Origin: Patella vulgata
Lineage: Eukaryota; Mollusca; Gastropoda; Patellidae
DNA length: 64,000 nt
Direction: 5' to 3'
Assembly (NCBI RefSeq): GCF_932274485.2
Contig: NC_065879.2
Location: 16,232,591-16,296,590 of the forward strand
The notes under the pieces were generated by a model. It saw nothing but the letters and a program-made list of their open reading frames with translations, made no database searches and had not been told where the DNA came from. Position numbers and translations under genes: made by a program. Shown here in pieces: positions 63,213-64,000 of the stretch; within the stretch, counting starts at the first letter, position 1; the number at the start of each line of letters is the position of its first letter.

Positions 63213-63767
63213 TTACAGAGCAAAAAAGCATCGACATCGTTGACCCTTCTTCTGTTCCTGTTGCAAGTTGGGAAAATGATCCCTAGCCCATTGTTCGACG
63301 AGTATATCGTTTACACGATACACGCGACCGAAAACGGAAAGGGGATATGGGGAAGGAACGTGAAATCGATGACACAGAAAATACAAGCAATAATGTCCGC
63401 ACACGACACTGTCGAGTCCTTGAATCCATCTGGGTTGGTAGTCGAGTCGTTGATCTTGAACGAAACGTCGAAAGGCGTCTCCATAGATATCAGGGGGGCA
63501 ACCATAGGAATCAAAGAAGGTGACGTGATTTGGCCCTTCACACACAAACACTGTCCAATGTTTGCCCGGTTGGTCTTCGTCGTCCGTGTTGATGACGTAG
63601 GCTTTGGGGTACGAGGTCGGGTGCAGTATATCCAGGTGATTACGAGCCCACACGCCTCCGAAAATGGGAGCGGGGAGATGTTTTTTTAAAGCTCGTGTCA
63701 GTTGTCGGTTGGAGAGAGCCTCACCAATCGGTGATGATTTTCCGTAAGTGGTCGATTTCCAAGACAT
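63213..63767 (-). CDS. Polinton adenain-like cysteine protease (PRO)
   Basis: Adenovirus-protease family (C5-like). From MSWKSTTYGK the frame gives about 184 aa. GKHWTVFVCEG (His), FFDSYGCPPD (Asp) and SVVCGHYCLYFLCHR (Cys) are the family's active-site blocks. In relatives this protease matures capsid proteins. An upstream ATG in frame at 63818 exists. It follows the capsid-type gene on the same strand with a short overlap. Confidence 0.85.
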   Translation of the reverse strand: MSWKSTTYGKSSPIGEALSNRQLTRALKKHLPAPIFGGVWARNHLDILHPTSYPKAYVINTDDEDQPGKHWTVFVCEGPNHVTFFDSYGCPPDIYGDAFRRFVQDQRLDYQPRWIQGLDSVVCGHYCLYFLCHRFHVPSPYPLSVFGRVYRVNDILVEQWARDHFPNLQQEQKKGQRCRCFFAL

Positions 63768-63990
63768 TGTCGTATTCGGCAAACAGAACAAGACTGAGGT
63801 GATTTGTCGGGGCCGCACCGAACTTGAGTTCCAAATTCAGTTCACCTGTCTCTTTCACATGAAAGTAGTTACCGTCGGCTCCGTGGTCGTTGGTCAAATC
63901 AAAACAATACAGGTTGTACCCATTAATATAGTCGTGGAAAGGGAGGTCCAGGTCTTCTCTGGTGTTTAAGACGGCCACCCTTTTCATCAA
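63721..63990 (-). CDS. Polinton capsid-type protein, C-terminal part in window
   Basis: The segment LYCFDLTND, GNYFHVKETGELNLELKF and LFAEYDNVLEIDH resembles the C-terminal end of the Polinton jelly-roll capsid proteins that are often annotated F54H12.2-like. I am not certain whether it is the major or minor capsid protein. The gene continues beyond the window edge. Confidence 0.65.
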   Translation of the reverse strand: MMKRVAVLNTREDLDLPFHDYINGYNLYCFDLTNDHGADGNYFHVKETGELNLELKFGAAPTNHLSLVLFAEYDNVLEIDHLRKIITDW

Positions 63991-64000
63991 ATCCAGGTAG

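Larger units (their letters stand above)
62540..64000 (-). mobile_element. Polinton/Maverick, one end, runs off the window
   Basis: Recognised from an adenovirus-type protease next to a capsid-type protein, the pair that defines Polintons. The element end is probably near the (AG)n/(GAA)n tract at 62.55-62.65 kb, since Polinton ends start AG, but the boundary is uncertain and the other terminal repeat is outside the window. The visible reading frames look open, so the copy may be fairly young. Whether it is whole cannot be judged. Confidence 0.75.

Overview
This window reads as A+T-rich, intron-rich animal nuclear DNA, most likely from a mollusc (inferred). The grounds are spliced multi-exon genes built from secreted metazoan modules (CUB, SRCR, Methyltransf_FA-like), many copies of two tRNA-derived SINE families, foldback elements, Tc1/mariner and hAT pieces, and the end of a Polinton. 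No bacterial features (operons, ribosome binding sites, CRISPR) are seen.

Layout. (1) 1-2,392: dispersed repeats, plus an inverted decayed copy of the last exon of the large gene described below. (2) 2,393-11,337, minus strand: a complete nine-exon short-chain dehydrogenase/reductase gene (260 aa by my splice model). (3) 11,338-22,500: gene-poor, holding SINEs, a hAT remnant, tandem repeats and a frameshifted Methyltransf_FA-like pseudogene at 18.2-18.7 kb. (4) 22,500-44,945, minus strand: a 20-exon gene for a secreted protein of 937 aa, with signal peptide, Thr/Pro linkers, four CUB domains, three SRCR domains and a helical tail. All 20 exons join in frame, and every module is phase 1-1. Its introns carry an apparently intact Tc1-type transposon, older transposon pieces, a long divergent tandem array and duplicated splice-site segments. 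(5) 44,946-52,800: repeats and a 5' fragment of a third Methyltransf_FA-like copy. (6) 52,801-53,352, minus strand: an open single-exon secreted Methyltransf_FA-like gene. (7) 53,353-60,257: repeats, a perfect-looking foldback MITE and a LINE reverse-transcriptase fragment. (8) 60,258-61,755, plus strand: a two-exon gene for a tiny secreted, arginine-rich, four-cysteine peptide. (9) about 62.5 kb to the window end: the end of a Polinton/Maverick, with adenain-like protease and capsid-type reading frames on the minus strand.

The CUB/SRCR protein, the cationic cysteine-rich peptide and the Methyltransf_FA-like protein all carry signal peptides. They would suit an extracellular recognition, mucus or defence role, but that is inference. 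The strongest structural story is the CUB/SRCR gene. Its CUB cassette has been copied by recent tandem duplication, with intron sequence nearly identical between two copies, and the duplicates show the empty site of the Tc1 insertion. Exon models rest on reading frames, GT/AG sites and phase continuity only; no transcript or database was consulted.
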